From Desmonostoc muscorum LEGE 12446 (GTDB lineage: Bacteria; Cyanobacteriota; Cyanobacteriia; Cyanobacteriales; Nostocaceae), in NCBI RefSeq assembly GCF_015207005.2, contig NZ_JADEXS020000001.1, positions 2,790,001-2,854,000 on the forward strand: a stretch of 64,000 nt of DNA, given 5' to 3'. This document shows, one piece after another, positions 10,865 through 20,395 of the stretch. Position 1 is the first letter of the stretch. Each line of letters opens with the position of its first letter. A model generated the notes under the pieces. The model had not been told where the DNA came from. It was given only the letters and a program-made list of their open reading frames with translations, and made no database searches. The translations under genes were made by a program, and so were the position numbers.

Positions 10865-11935
10865 GGCGTTGTTGCGTGAATAGGCAAAATGGTAAATTTT
10901 ACCTATCTCCTATGTTCGCTCGCCACCTAGCCCTGCATATGAAGACAAAAACCCAGTACAAAGTTAAGAATTGGAACGCTTATGATGCTGCCCTCAAGCA
11001 ACGAGGCAGTATAACTTTCTGGGTGAACGAAGAGATCATCGAGCAGTGGCGCAATCAGCAAAAAACCGGGAAAAAGGGAGCATCGAATTATTACAGTGAT
11101 GTGGCGATAGCCACAATGGGAACGATTCAATCTGTATTTCATTTACCAGGGCGGCAAGCAGAAGGTTTTTTAGAATCGCTGTTTACGCTGATGGGGATTG
11201 AGCTAGCAGTGCCAGATCACTCTACCTTATCAAGACGTTTAAGCAAGTTGTCGGTAGAACTGCCAGTAATTCCGAAGAACAAGGCAGTCCATGTAGTCGT
11301 AGATTCAACTGGGGTGAAAGTTTATGGTGAAGGCGAATGGAAAGTGCGTACACATGGGGTTGGTAAAAGGCGGACATGGCGTAAGTTGCATCTAGGAGTT
11401 GATGAGGGAAGTGGCGAAATTTTGGCTGCTGTAGTTACTACTAATGATTTAGCGGATTGTGAGGTGCTGCCCGACTTATTGGAGCAGATTGATTACCCGA
11501 TAGAGCAACTATCTGGTGATGGTGGCTATGACACATTTGACTGTTACGATGCGACGCAGGAGCGAGGTGCCACAGCAACTATTCCTCCGCGCAGTAACGC
11601 CAAAATCCAACAACACCCACAAGAGATAGCACAGCCACATCCTAGAGATGAAAACCTGCGTCGAGTGAATCAAGTCGGGCGTAAGCAATGGAAACTTGAG
11701 AGTGGATACCATCGACGTTCATTATCCGAAACCGCAATATTTCGACTTAAAACCATTTTTGGCGGTAAGTTAAGACGACGCTTTTTTGATAATCAAGCTG
11801 TCGAGTTGTTCTTGCAATGTGCTGCCCTTAATCGCATGATCCAGTTGGGCAAGCCGGACAGTTACAAAGTCGAAGCCTAATTACTGCTCCAACCCAGGAA
11901 AAGTATATCTTTTTTTCCTTTCATGCAACAAAGCC
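10865..11935 (+). mobile_element. IS5-family insertion sequence
   Basis: Imperfect terminal inverted repeats bracket one transposase gene. The left end reads GGCGTTGTTGCGTGAA from 10865; the right end, read on the other strand from 11935, is GGCTTTGTTGCATGAAA. Such GGCTTTGTTG ends are typical of IS5-type elements. The length is about 1.07 kb, normal for the family. I could not see a convincing target duplication, so the end points may be a few bases off. Confidence 0.7.
10939..11880 (+). CDS. IS5-family DDE transposase
   Basis: A 313-aa protein from ATG at 10939. The open frame extends upstream to 10783, but that part crosses the terminal repeat and lacks transposase character. DDE residues are visible in context: VVVDSTGVK (first Asp), LSGDGGYD (second Asp) and the C-terminal SETAIFRLK (Glu). 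The gene is intact, so the element may be active. It separates the AAA/WD40 genes from the RiPP exporter genes. Confidence 0.85.
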   Translation: MKTKTQYKVKNWNAYDAALKQRGSITFWVNEEIIEQWRNQQKTGKKGASNYYSDVAIATMGTIQSVFHLPGRQAEGFLESLFTLMGIELAVPDHSTLSRRLSKLSVELPVIPKNKAVHVVVDSTGVKVYGEGEWKVRTHGVGKRRTWRKLHLGVDEGSGEILAAVVTTNDLADCEVLPDLLEQIDYPIEQLSGDGGYDTFDCYDATQERGATATIPPRSNAKIQQHPQEIAQPHPRDENLRRVNQVGRKQWKLESGYHRRSLSETAIFRLKTIFGGKLRRRFFDNQAVELFLQCAALNRMIQLGKPDSYKVEA

Positions 11936-11966
11936 GTAGATCTGTGGTGTGCGATTGGTTGGTGGG
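11936..11966. repeat. 30-bp dispersed repeat, copy 1
   Basis: GTAGATCTGTGGTGTGCGAT and the following ten bases recur at 42218-42247 with about three differences. This copy touches the right end of the IS5 element. Confidence 0.5.
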
Positions 11967-12017
11967 GGTGTAGGGCAAATCATGTATCCATCCACAGCTT
12001 TCATAAATCTCAAGTAG

Positions 12018-14894
12018 CTAGCCCATTTGCCGAGCCATTAACTGGGCAAATAGACCTTCAACAGCGGCTAGCTCCTGAAAAGTTCCCTGTTGGACAACTC
12101 TACCTGCTTGGAGTACATAGATGCGGTGAGCGTTACGGATGGTACTAAGTCGATGAGCGATCGCAATTCTGGTAACTTGTAATTTATCTAAGCTTTCACT
12201 CACAATAGCCTGAGTTTTATTATCAAGGGCGCTGGTAGCTTCATCAAAAAATAAAACTCGTGGTTTTAATGCCAAAGCACGAGCAATCAACAATCTTTGG
12301 CGTTGTCCTCCAGAAAGATTACTACCCCCTTCACTCACCACAGTATGCATTTGCATGGGCATGGCGGTAATATCGTCAGCAAACCCAGACATCCGCGCCG
12401 CTTCCCAAGCTTCATCTAAGGTCATCTGTGCGCCACCTGCAATATTCTCGAAAATGGAAGCTGAATTTAGCTGACCATTTTGTAAAACTACGCCCAATTG
12501 TCGGCGCACTGCATCCACATCTAACCCAGACAAATCTTGACCATCGTAGTAAATACCGCCTGCTTGGGGAGTTTCAAATCCCAGTAGTAATCGCAGTAAC
12601 GTCGATTTACCACTGCCAGAAGCGCCTACCAGAGCAATAAATTCTCCTGCTTCCGCAGAGATACTCACGTCATCTAATATTAGTGCGCCATCATTGCGAT
12701 AACAAAAGGTCACATGGTCTACAGTAATTTTCCCAATGAGCTTACCAGGATCGGCTTTGTACAAATCTACCTCTGGGATAGTTGCCAAAATTGGCTGTGT
12801 GCGTCGCCATTGGGGGATGACTTGCAAAATTTCTGTAACTGTGTTGCTGAGGTTTGTAGTGCCTCTGGTAAAGTTACCAAAAGCTGTGTTAAAAGCCAGG
12901 AATGTGCCAAGAGATAATTCCACGTTTTCTGAAGTTTGCGGAGCTTCCAGCAGTTTGATCGTAAACCAGAACAATATTCCAGAAGTCAGTATGGGCATGA
13001 CTGTATTGAACAGTAAAACGGCATCTTCCACACGTTGAGTACTCAGTTCCAGTTTAATTTGCCGAGTGTAATTTTTACTCCAAGCGGCAAAGGCGCGTTC
13101 TTGTGCGCCAGCAATATGCAGTTTAGAAATACCATTGATTAGCTGCACTGTCTGCCCAAAAATACTACCCCGGATTTCCAGCAACGGACGCACTTTGGTT
13201 AACAGCAGCATACCAGAGAGTGTGGTGACTGCGATCGCAACTACTGCCACTCCAACGGCAATAAAAGCTAATTTGTAGTTGTAATAAAATAACTGCGCCA
13301 AGTAGAACAGCGCAAACAAACTGGTAATTAAATTAATTAGAGTTCTACCGCTGAGTTGGCGACGAATTGTACTCACCGAGGTGATGCGGGAGAGTAGATC
13401 CCCGGTTGTGTATTGTCGGAAAAACGACACTGGCAAATTTAGCAGCCGATCCCATACCGCCGCTTGGGTGGAAGCATCGCCAGCCGATTCCATCCGCAAC
13501 AGAGCAAACCCCTGTGCTAGCTGAAATAAAGCTGTACCCAAAGTTGCAACCAGCAAACCTAATCCGATTTGCAGCAATAAACCGCGATCGCTATCGGGAA
13601 TTGCATTATCTATAATAATTGACGTGGCATAAGGTGTAATCATCCCCAGCAGCGTCACAGCAATGCCACTAAATATAATTAACAGCAGACCTTGGTTATG
13701 TCCTTGAAGTGTGAACTGGATTATATCAATAGCTTGGAGCGCTTTATCCGGTAAAGAGCGATAAAACATATAAGCAACGGGAGCCAAGCTTGCAGCTATC
13801 TGTTCATCCACTCCGACACGGGTACGTTCAACCGGGTCAAAAATTTCATAACGAGTTGCAGAAATCGGCAGTAGCGCTACTGGGCGATTATCTTGGGTGT
13901 AGGCTATTAAAGGCCCAGAATCCTTTTCCCACCAGTTATCTCGCAACAACACCCGCCGCATCCGAACGCGTGAAGCTCGAACAATTGCTTCCAAAGGTTC
14001 CTTGAGCCGCTTCAGGTTTTCCGAACGAGACGGAGGGCGAATTTTTATACCCATCGCTCTACCAACTGCACCAGCCGCCACCAGCAAAGGTGTACCTTCT
14101 AAGAAAAAGTCCCCGTCTTGGGAATTCAACGTTGATGCTAGTTCACCTAAAGCTTCCATCGTGACTTGACGATTTAGGCGTTGGCGATCGCGCAAACGGA
14201 TTATTTCTGTTTCTGCTTCTTGCTCATCTATAATATTGATGCATTGCAAGAGTTGAGTATGCAACTGAGATAACCCAGCCAGCAGTGTATCTGGATTTGA
14301 GAATTCCCTGGTTGTGTTAGTTGTCAGTTGAACTCCCTCCACAGCTGACAACCACATTTTCTCAGTCAGGGGAAAAATTGCAGTGGTTGGCGTTAAGGTG
14401 ATTTCCTCAAACCCCAAAAAGCGGACAGTTCCTTCGTGAAGCCGTACCCAACAGGTGACACCCGCTTCTGGTTGAAAAGTCTGAGCATTATTTAAAGAAA
14501 ATCGTAGTTGTTCTTTAGCCTTCACCTGAATTTTTGGCATGGTAACTTGAGAGAATACACCACCGAGTTGCAACAGCCAGCTTTCTATCCAAGTGAAGAC
14601 TCTTGCATCTGCATTGGCTACTAACTCCCGAAAACATTCTTGATGCACTTGTAATAATTCAGTTTCGCCAATTGGAACTGCTAAAATCTGATGCTGTTGA
14701 TTAGCAATTCCAAAAAGTGCTTCACCTTGATTAATACTGCATAGATAACGGCGAGTTCCTTCAACAACCCCATCTTTGAGTGTGACAGCAAACAAAGCTA
14801 TAGAGCCAGACTGAACCACCCAAACTTTAGAAGGGTCATTCAATAGAATCGGTTCATTACCATTAATTATGTAAACCTGACCGTGCATTAGCAT
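12018..14894 (-). CDS. NHLP-type bacteriocin ABC exporter, permease/ATPase (second transporter)
   Basis: The protein is about 958 aa if it starts at ATG 14894 (MLMHGQVYIINGNEP). The frame stays open further upstream only because it enters a 21-bp tandem repeat, so the longer start is unlikely. The first 400 or so residues form the poorly defined N-terminal region typical of the NHLM_micro_ABC2 family. The membrane domain follows with about six helices. The ATPase domain has Walker A GASGSGKST, signature [15 protein letters not shown], Walker [14 protein letters not shown] and the IAHRLST switch. Unlike its partner it has no C39 peptidase. In NHLP systems two such ABC proteins plus an HlyD-like adaptor export Nif11- or nitrile hydratase-leader peptides. 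Confidence 0.9.
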   Translation of the reverse strand: MLMHGQVYIINGNEPILLNDPSKVWVVQSGSIALFAVTLKDGVVEGTRRYLCSINQGEALFGIANQQHQILAVPIGETELLQVHQECFRELVANADARVFTWIESWLLQLGGVFSQVTMPKIQVKAKEQLRFSLNNAQTFQPEAGVTCWVRLHEGTVRFLGFEEITLTPTTAIFPLTEKMWLSAVEGVQLTTNTTREFSNPDTLLAGLSQLHTQLLQCINIIDEQEAETEIIRLRDRQRLNRQVTMEALGELASTLNSQDGDFFLEGTPLLVAAGAVGRAMGIKIRPPSRSENLKRLKEPLEAIVRASRVRMRRVLLRDNWWEKDSGPLIAYTQDNRPVALLPISATRYEIFDPVERTRVGVDEQIAASLAPVAYMFYRSLPDKALQAIDIIQFTLQGHNQGLLLIIFSGIAVTLLGMITPYATSIIIDNAIPDSDRGLLLQIGLGLLVATLGTALFQLAQGFALLRMESAGDASTQAAVWDRLLNLPVSFFRQYTTGDLLSRITSVSTIRRQLSGRTLINLITSLFALFYLAQLFYYNYKLAFIAVGVAVVAIAVTTLSGMLLLTKVRPLLEIRGSIFGQTVQLINGISKLHIAGAQERAFAAWSKNYTRQIKLELSTQRVEDAVLLFNTVMPILTSGILFWFTIKLLEAPQTSENVELSLGTFLAFNTAFGNFTRGTTNLSNTVTEILQVIPQWRRTQPILATIPEVDLYKADPGKLIGKITVDHVTFCYRNDGALILDDVSISAEAGEFIALVGASGSGKSTLLRLLLGFETPQAGGIYYDGQDLSGLDVDAVRRQLGVVLQNGQLNSASIFENIAGGAQMTLDEAWEAARMSGFADDITAMPMQMHTVVSEGGSNLSGGQRQRLLIARALALKPRVLFFDEATSALDNKTQAIVSESLDKLQVTRIAIAHRLSTIRNAHRIYVLQAGRVVQQGTFQELAAVEGLFAQLMARQMG

Positions 14895-14946
14895 TTTGGA
14901 GTAGAGAGTGGGGAATGGAAATGGGGAGTGGGAGATAAGGAAGTTT

Positions 14947-15345
14947 GAGCCTTTGAACCTGAATGTTGAGCCTTTGAACCTGAACGTTGAGCCTTTGAAC
15001 CTGAACATTGAGCCTTTGAACCTGAACGTTGAGCCTTTGAACCTGAACATTGAGCCTTTGAACCTGAACATTGAGCCTTTGAACCTGAACGTTGAGCCTT
15101 TAAACCTGAACGTTGAGCCTTTGAACCTGAACGTTGAGCCTTTAAACCTGAACGTTGAGCCTTTGAACCTGAACGTTGAGCCTTTGAACCTGAACGTTGA
15201 GCCTTTGAACCTGAACGTTGAGCCTTTGAACCTGAACGTTGAGCCTTTGAACCTGAACGTTGCACCTTTGAACCTGAACGTTGCACTTTTAAACCTGAAC
15301 GTTGAGTCTTTGAACCTGAACGTTGCACCTTTGAACCTGAAACAT
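14947..15345. repeat. 19-copy 21-bp tandem repeat between the two exporter genes
   Basis: Nineteen head-to-tail copies of GAGCCTTTGAACCTGAACGT(T) with few substitutions; the last four copies vary most. The unit is divisible by three and free of stops, so both strands stay open over the whole array. That creates spurious frames, and an in-frame extension of the exporter gene that starts at 14894. It fills the gap between the stop of the first exporter's ATPase part and the start of the second exporter. Confidence 0.95.
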
Positions 15346-15351
15346 TAAGTC

Positions 15352-16089
15352 CTAACTCTCTACCACTTCCCCTTCAGTGCGAATTAACCGCGAATATACA
15401 CCGTCAACTTGCCACAATTCTTGATGAGTGCCTTGTTGTACAACCTTTCCGCGTTCTAGAACAATGATTTGATCGCAATCGCGGATAGTGCTTAATCGGT
15501 GGGCGACAATTATGCAGGTGCATCCCCGGCGACGGAGATTTTGGTCAATGATTTGTTCTGTTTCTGCATCTAGGGCGCTGGTGGCTTCATCCATGACGAG
15601 TATTGAAGGATTATTCACCAAAGCGCGAGCGATTTCTAAGCGTTGTCGCTGACCGCCACTTAAATTAGCAGCACCTTCTATAAGTTCGGCATCAAATCCT
15701 CCAGACATAGAAAGAATTACATCAGCGATCGCTGCATCTTGACAAGCGCGCATCAGGTTCTTATCTGGTACAGTAGTATCCCAGAGGGTCAAATTGTCTC
15801 GAACCGTACCGCCAAACAGCAAAATTTCCTGCTCTACCATTGCAACAGAATTTGTAAGCAGTTGTTGGGAAATCTCCTTTCTCGGTTTACCATCAAAGCA
15901 AACTTCACCCGCCCAAGATTCATAAAGTCCGCTCACCAGTTTTGCAATAGTAGACTTCCCGGAACCACTTCCACCGACCAAAGCTACTCGCTGTCCCGGC
16001 TTAATTGACATATTAAAGTTTTCAATTAATGGCGCTTCCAGGCGGCTATAACCAAAAGTGATATTCTGCAACTCCACATATCCCTGCAA
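15352..16089 (-). CDS. C39-peptidase ABC exporter, ATPase portion (separate frame)
   Basis: This is the nucleotide-binding domain of the NHLP peptidase/ABC transporter, displaced into another frame from its membrane part. The natural sequence resumes at [15 protein letters not shown]. Walker A is GGSGSGKST (39-47); then signature [15 protein letters not shown], Walker [13 protein letters not shown] and the VAHRLST switch, so the domain looks functional. The apparent TTG start at 16089 is only where the frame becomes recognisable. See the upstream part at 16026-17600 and the heptamer tract at 16116-16151. Confidence 0.8.
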   Translation of the reverse strand: MQGYVELQNITFGYSRLEAPLIENFNMSIKPGQRVALVGGSGSGKSTIAKLVSGLYESWAGEVCFDGKPRKEISQQLLTNSVAMVEQEILLFGGTVRDNLTLWDTTVPDKNLMRACQDAAIADVILSMSGGFDAELIEGAANLSGGQRQRLEIARALVNNPSILVMDEATSALDAETEQIIDQNLRRRGCTCIIVAHRLSTIRDCDQIIVLERGKVVQQGTHQELWQVDGVYSRLIRTEGEVVES

Positions 16090-17600
16090 TTTGGGAAGAA
16101 GATAGGGAGAATTTGCTCCCCCTGCCCCCTGCCCCCTGCCCCTGCCTCCCCAATGGGATTATCCAGTACGTCATCCAGCCGAATCAAATTCCCCTCCAAT
16201 TCCTGGAGAGTAGTACCAAAGTTGACGAGATTGTTAACAGGTTGCTGGAAACCTAACATTAAACCTTGAAAAGCAATGAGCATCCCGATGCTGAGATGTC
16301 CATCCATTACCCGTAAACCACCAACTACCAACAAAAATATCGAAGAAAGAGCGGATAAGAGCGTGGGTAATACAGAGAATGTCTGGTTTGTTACTCCTAA
16401 CTCCTGCTGAGAATTGAGAGCTTTGGTATAATAACCCGACCACCGGGAAAAAAAATCTGACTCCAACCCCGATGCTTTAAGTGTTTCGATACTTTGAAGT
16501 GCAGCAATGGATAACCCAGCCGCTTTACCATACTCTTGTATCAATCTTTGATTAGCATCTACCCGTTGTCGAGAAATCCACTGCAAAGTTAAGACGTTTA
16601 CAGCAGCAAAGCTGACCACCATTAAGGTCAGCACCCAGTCATATTGCACCATGACTAAGGCATAAAAAACCACCATCAAAGTATCAATAATTGTAGTTGC
16701 CAAGCGTCCCGCCAAAACATCAGCAACTTGGTCATTGAGAGTAGTTCGGTTACTAATTTCTCCAGCGAAACGTTGTGCATAAAAGCTCACAGGTAGCCGC
16801 AGGATATGCCAGAGAAAACGGCTGGACATACCTACACCCAGTTTGATTTTCAAACGGCGCAAATAGCGCAACCGTAATAGTGTTAGCGATCCTTGGAGTA
16901 TAGCAGCGATCGCCATTCCCACAAGCAAAGGACGCAGCCATAATTGCCGCCCCTGCACCAAGATGTCATCTACAAACACCTGGCTGAACACAGGCACCAC
17001 CAACCCAACCACCGTTAAGAAAAATCCCGCAACCATAGAGTAAACTAAAGCATCTCCAGCACCCTGTAGCCGTGACCACAGAGATAAAATCATGCTGGGT
17101 TTGCGACCACCTTTAGTAAACTCCGCCCCTGGCTCAATCACCAGCACAACTCCCGTATACCCCTCGTCAAATTCCTGTAGAGATACATGACGCGGCCCCG
17201 TAGCGGGGTCATTGAGAAAAACTCGCTGTTTATTCCATCCCTCTAGGACAACGAAGTGGTTGAAGTTCCAAAAAACAATATAGGGAGGACGCAGTTCTTG
17301 CAGTTTTTTTAGTTCTTTTTTAAAGCCTTTGGCTTCGAGTCCATAACTTCTGGCAGCTTTAAGCATATTAGATGCCTTACTACCATCGCGGGAAACCCCG
17401 CAATCTCGCCGCAGTTGTGGCAGTGGTACAATGCGATCGTAGTAACCCAGAATAATTCCCAAAGCCGCAGCACCACATTCCACAGCTTCCATTTGCAAAA
17501 GCGTAGGTGTTTTTACCCGAATGCTTCGGCGTGGCAGTAATTTTTGTAAATACTGCCAAGGATTAAACGGTGTTACTAAAGTAGATTTAGTAGATACCAC
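16026..17600 (-). CDS. C39-peptidase ABC exporter, peptidase and membrane portion (frameshifted end)
   Basis: The N-terminal C39 peptidase has catalytic Cys42 ([12 protein letters not shown]), His115 ([10 protein letters not shown]) and Asp131 (LNDPATGPR). It cleaves after Gly-Gly in the leader, matching both precursors in this cluster. About six membrane helices follow. The normal product of about 710-750 aa is broken near residue 484: after [11 protein letters not shown] the frame enters a G-rich heptamer repeat and ends in about 40 out-of-frame residues. One extra G in the tract would join this frame to the ATPase portion. The start overlaps the end of the HlyD gene by 14 bp, so the genes are coupled. 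It is a pseudogene, a phase-variable gene or a sequencing error. Confidence 0.85.
   Translation of the reverse strand: MVSTKSTLVTPFNPWQYLQKLLPRRSIRVKTPTLLQMEAVECGAAALGIILGYYDRIVPLPQLRRDCGVSRDGSKASNMLKAARSYGLEAKGFKKELKKLQELRPPYIVFWNFNHFVVLEGWNKQRVFLNDPATGPRHVSLQEFDEGYTGVVLVIEPGAEFTKGGRKPSMILSLWSRLQGAGDALVYSMVAGFFLTVVGLVVPVFSQVFVDDILVQGRQLWLRPLLVGMAIAAILQGSLTLLRLRYLRRLKIKLGVGMSSRFLWHILRLPVSFYAQRFAGEISNRTTLNDQVADVLAGRLATTIIDTLMVVFYALVMVQYDWVLTLMVVSFAAVNVLTLQWISRQRVDANQRLIQEYGKAAGLSIAALQSIETLKASGLESDFFSRWSGYYTKALNSQQELGVTNQTFSVLPTLLSALSSIFLLVVGGLRVMDGHLSIGMLIAFQGLMLGFQQPVNNLVNFGTTLQELEGNLIRLDDVLDNPIGEAGAGGRGQGEQILPIFFPNCRDMWSCRISLLVIAAWKRH
16116..16151. repeat. CCCCCTG heptamer tract at the exporter frameshift
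   Basis: Three CCCCCTG units are followed by a six-base CCCCTG unit and CCTCCCC. The short unit lacks one C, and that single missing base accounts for the shift between the membrane and ATPase frames of the exporter. Confidence 0.85.
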
Positions 17601-19032
17601 TGACCGACCTCAAGATAGGTAAAACGAAAGTGATAGGAGCGCGTTCTTCCACGTTCACTCGCACAACAGTAGTAGTTCCCGAAGAAATTTTCAGGTGTGG
17701 CCCTGTAGAAGAAGACCACTTGTAGCCACTCGGTGTATTGGTATCTAAATCGAGGTCAGAAAAAACTTGTATTAAACCTTGTTGTTGAGATACTAAACCT
17801 TCCAGCACTTCTGAATTGCCCACCTCATTAGCCGCTGCTTCTTTGGTAATGGGAAAGCGTGAGATACTCGTAACATTACCCACAATGCCACCAAACCGTT
17901 CCCGCTTCACAGTTTGGGGAGTAATTTGTATTTTCATCCCCGGTTGAATTTTCTTCCCATCAGCAACAGGAAAATAGGTAACGCCAACCAGCTTGCTTTT
18001 AGGATTTTCCGCCTCAATGGTTGCGAGGCGAGTTCCGGCGTTGACAACTTGTCCTGGTGTCAGCGTAATTTCTAAAATGCGTCCGCTGTATTGACTAATA
18101 ATCTGGCTATCATTGCCTAACTGCACTTCTAATTGGGCAATTTCTCGCTTAACATCTTGAATCTCTTTTCTTCGGGCAGTTACACTTTCCAGGTCTTGTT
18201 GAGCCACAGAAGCCTGTTTGCTGTCCAATTCTTTCAGTTGAGCTTGCAGGTCAGAAATCGTATTCAGGTTTTGACGATAGTTTCGTTCTGTTTCTGTCTC
18301 CTTCACATCCAGTTCTTTCAACTGAGCTTGGATATCAGCAATTTTTTCCAGATTTTGCAAATATTCTTGTTCAGCCGTGAGAGCTTCATCACCGGAAATC
18401 GCCCCTTCTTTTTTGAATAGCTGTCTGCGGATTTCCATTCTCTGGAGGAAAACAGGAGTTAGAGCTTGAGCTTGCTTGAGGCGCTGTTCTAAACCTTGGC
18501 GTTGCTGTCCAATAGAGGTATTGCCTTTGGTTTTGAGGAGAGGCGTTGTAGCTCGCAGTTCCAGTATACGTTGCTGTAGGTATTGGCTTTGTTGGGATTG
18601 CGACCTTTGTTCTTGTTCCAGTCTTTGCCCTTGTAGCGAACCAACTGCCTGGTTTTGTGATTCTAATTCCGTTAGTTTAGCTTGTTGCTGTTGCAATTGC
18701 TTGCGGAGTTCAGCCTGGTCAATGGTCGCTAATACCTGCCCCTTTTTGACGACATCTCCAACTTTGACATTGAGAGCCATTAATTGCCCAGAGCTTTTTG
18801 ATTGCAACGGTACAACATTGCTGGGATAAATCAGTACCCCTTGACCTTCGACAGTGATAGGAATGCGACCGTAAATACTCCAGATAACAGCTACTCCGAC
18901 GATGGAACCCAAGGCGACAAGAGGTAGCCAACTTCTGGGGCTAACTACCTGCATCAACTGGTCTAGTCTTTCTGGAGAAGATAGACGCTCTAGAGATTCT
19001 TTGCGGAATATACTGCGCTTTTGGTTTAACAT
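17587..19032 (-). CDS. NHLP-type HlyD-family secretion adaptor
   Basis: A 481-aa membrane-fusion protein. One N-terminal membrane helix (about 36-54, LPLVALGSIVGVAVIWSIYG) is followed by a lipoyl/barrel-sandwich half (GVLIYPSNVVPLQSKSSGQL, VKVGDVVKKGQVLATID), a long Gln/Glu-rich coiled coil (about 108-300), and the second barrel half (GRILEITLTPGQVVNAGTRLATIEAE). The layout matches the HlyD-like component of NHLP systems. It would join the two ABC proteins to the cell envelope for peptide export. It overlaps the C39 exporter gene by 14 bp and lies about 180 bp downstream of the YcaO gene. Confidence 0.9.
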   Translation of the reverse strand: MLNQKRSIFRKESLERLSSPERLDQLMQVVSPRSWLPLVALGSIVGVAVIWSIYGRIPITVEGQGVLIYPSNVVPLQSKSSGQLMALNVKVGDVVKKGQVLATIDQAELRKQLQQQQAKLTELESQNQAVGSLQGQRLEQEQRSQSQQSQYLQQRILELRATTPLLKTKGNTSIGQQRQGLEQRLKQAQALTPVFLQRMEIRRQLFKKEGAISGDEALTAEQEYLQNLEKIADIQAQLKELDVKETETERNYRQNLNTISDLQAQLKELDSKQASVAQQDLESVTARRKEIQDVKREIAQLEVQLGNDSQIISQYSGRILEITLTPGQVVNAGTRLATIEAENPKSKLVGVTYFPVADGKKIQPGMKIQITPQTVKRERFGGIVGNVTSISRFPITKEAAANEVGNSEVLEGLVSQQQGLIQVFSDLDLDTNTPSGYKWSSSTGPHLKISSGTTTVVRVNVEERAPITFVLPILRSVSGIY

Positions 19033-19210
19033 CTGGTTGTGAGTGTAAAAGATACGCCTTTCTACTTACATAGCGTTATATTTTATTTGAACTACGTTAC
19101 CTATAGCCATGAACTCATATTCTGAGGGTAGGACTTGCTTTTTAGGTCTTTTTCATAAGACAAGAGGTATAATAATCTTGCATAAGTTTTATGACACTGG
19201 ATCCACTTAA

Positions 19211-20395
19211 TTAAAACAAGCGATCATTCATTTTCAAACCAGATACGAAAACCTTTACTACCGGAATATTAAATGGTGGTTGCGTTAGATTGACACGAAA
19301 AATGTTTTTATTATCAGTTTGAGATAGGCTTTCCAAAATCTGGGTATAGTCCTGGAGTAAACTATCTCCTGCCATGTCGCTTAACGTCCGCCAGTTGGTA
19401 TTACTTTCTATTAGATTAAAATAAGCATAAACTTTAGAAGCCACATTACTCGATGTATAGCAAGCTTTGACTGCTAGATCCTCACGAGAACCATGTATAA
19501 AGGTTAGGCGTGACTGAGCTGCCTCGGTAATTGCCCTAGTAGCTGCTACAGAAACATTAAGATGTGAGCCATAACCAATGTTGACCATTGAAGAGTGACT
19601 GAAAGGATTTCTATCAAGAAGAACAGCCCAGAAAGTGTGGAATGATGGTATGCAGCTTTTCACCCAGATCAAGACAAGTTTAATATCAGCCTGTAGAAGC
19701 ATCTCATACAATCCTTTAACAGATTCATCGTCCACAGTACTTAGATCAATACATTTGCAGCGCTCTTGAGTGAGACATATGCGACCATTAGCACTTAAAC
19801 GTGAGATCGCATCCCGTTCGATTACCTCATAAAGTCCATGAAGCGTCGCCTCTAACAGATGATTTCCACTGGCAAGACCGTTAGTATCAAAGGGATACAG
19901 CATTGGTGAACATATATAAACAGCGCTAGCTGGGAGCCATACTTCTTCACCTGTAAGCAAGTCTTCTGCTTTAATCCAGTCAATAATAAAATCACTGCTA
20001 AAGAAGTTCTTAGCCTTGTATTCAGGGAGAATTTCGGGTTGAACAACACGTTGACCAGTCCCTTGCATTAATTTCAAGCTACCGCGTTTGAGATCGCTGC
20101 TGGGATTTTCAGCATGAAAAATTTCAAGTGCTTCCATTAATGCCGAAACTTTAGCATCGATATGCCGCAGTCCTTTGCCATTAGTAACTTGAATAACACG
20201 ACCCCATGGCCGGATGGCACAGTAAACAGGAATACCTATACGATCTAATCCTGTAACATCAGCACACCGGGTAACACCCATCGTAGCCAAATGAGGCTTT
20301 AACCTGGCAAAGGTGCATTCTGGTTCTATCAAACGGTGTGTTCCACTAGTGTAGCCCTTGGTAAGGGGCTCCATGCTTCTTACTATATTAGGCAT
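19211..20395 (-). CDS. YcaO-domain protein (RiPP backbone-modifying)
   Basis: A 394-aa YcaO protein. The ATP-binding motif groups are present: SALMEALE (Glu88/Glu91), GLYEVIERD (Glu190, Glu193, Arg194) and TEAAQ (Glu291/Gln294). YcaO enzymes activate a backbone amide with ATP, giving azolines, thioamides or amidines depending on partners. The C-terminus (VKVFVSGLKMNDRLF) lacks the Pro-rich tail of azoline-forming YcaOs, and there is no E1-like partner; the partner is TfuA. TfuA-dependent YcaOs are known from thioamide formation (thioamitides, McrA thioglycine). The start overlaps the TfuA end by 8 bp. Substrate inferred: the Nif11-type precursor at 22565. Confidence 0.9.
   Translation of the reverse strand: MPNIVRSMEPLTKGYTSGTHRLIEPECTFARLKPHLATMGVTRCADVTGLDRIGIPVYCAIRPWGRVIQVTNGKGLRHIDAKVSALMEALEIFHAENPSSDLKRGSLKLMQGTGQRVVQPEILPEYKAKNFFSSDFIIDWIKAEDLLTGEEVWLPASAVYICSPMLYPFDTNGLASGNHLLEATLHGLYEVIERDAISRLSANGRICLTQERCKCIDLSTVDDESVKGLYEMLLQADIKLVLIWVKSCIPSFHTFWAVLLDRNPFSHSSMVNIGYGSHLNVSVAATRAITEAAQSRLTFIHGSREDLAVKACYTSSNVASKVYAYFNLIESNTNWRTLSDMAGDSLLQDYTQILESLSQTDNKNIFRVNLTQPPFNIPVVKVFVSGLKMNDRLF

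Noticed and set aside
10783..10938. N-terminal extension of the IS5 transposase
   Set aside because: It includes the left terminal inverted repeat and sequence outside the element; the family start is the ATG at 10939.
14895..15071. Longer start for the second ABC exporter
   Set aside because: The added residues are only FRFKGS repeat units from the array plus a repeat-flanking linker.
14947..15345. CRISPR array
   Set aside because: Repeats are contiguous 21-mers with no unique spacers, and no cas genes are present.
14888..15348. Two 146-codon frames (EPLNLNV and SKAQRSG repeats) over the 21-bp array
   Set aside because: Any stop-free repeat with a unit divisible by three gives long frames on both strands; neither has a start signal or non-repeat domain.
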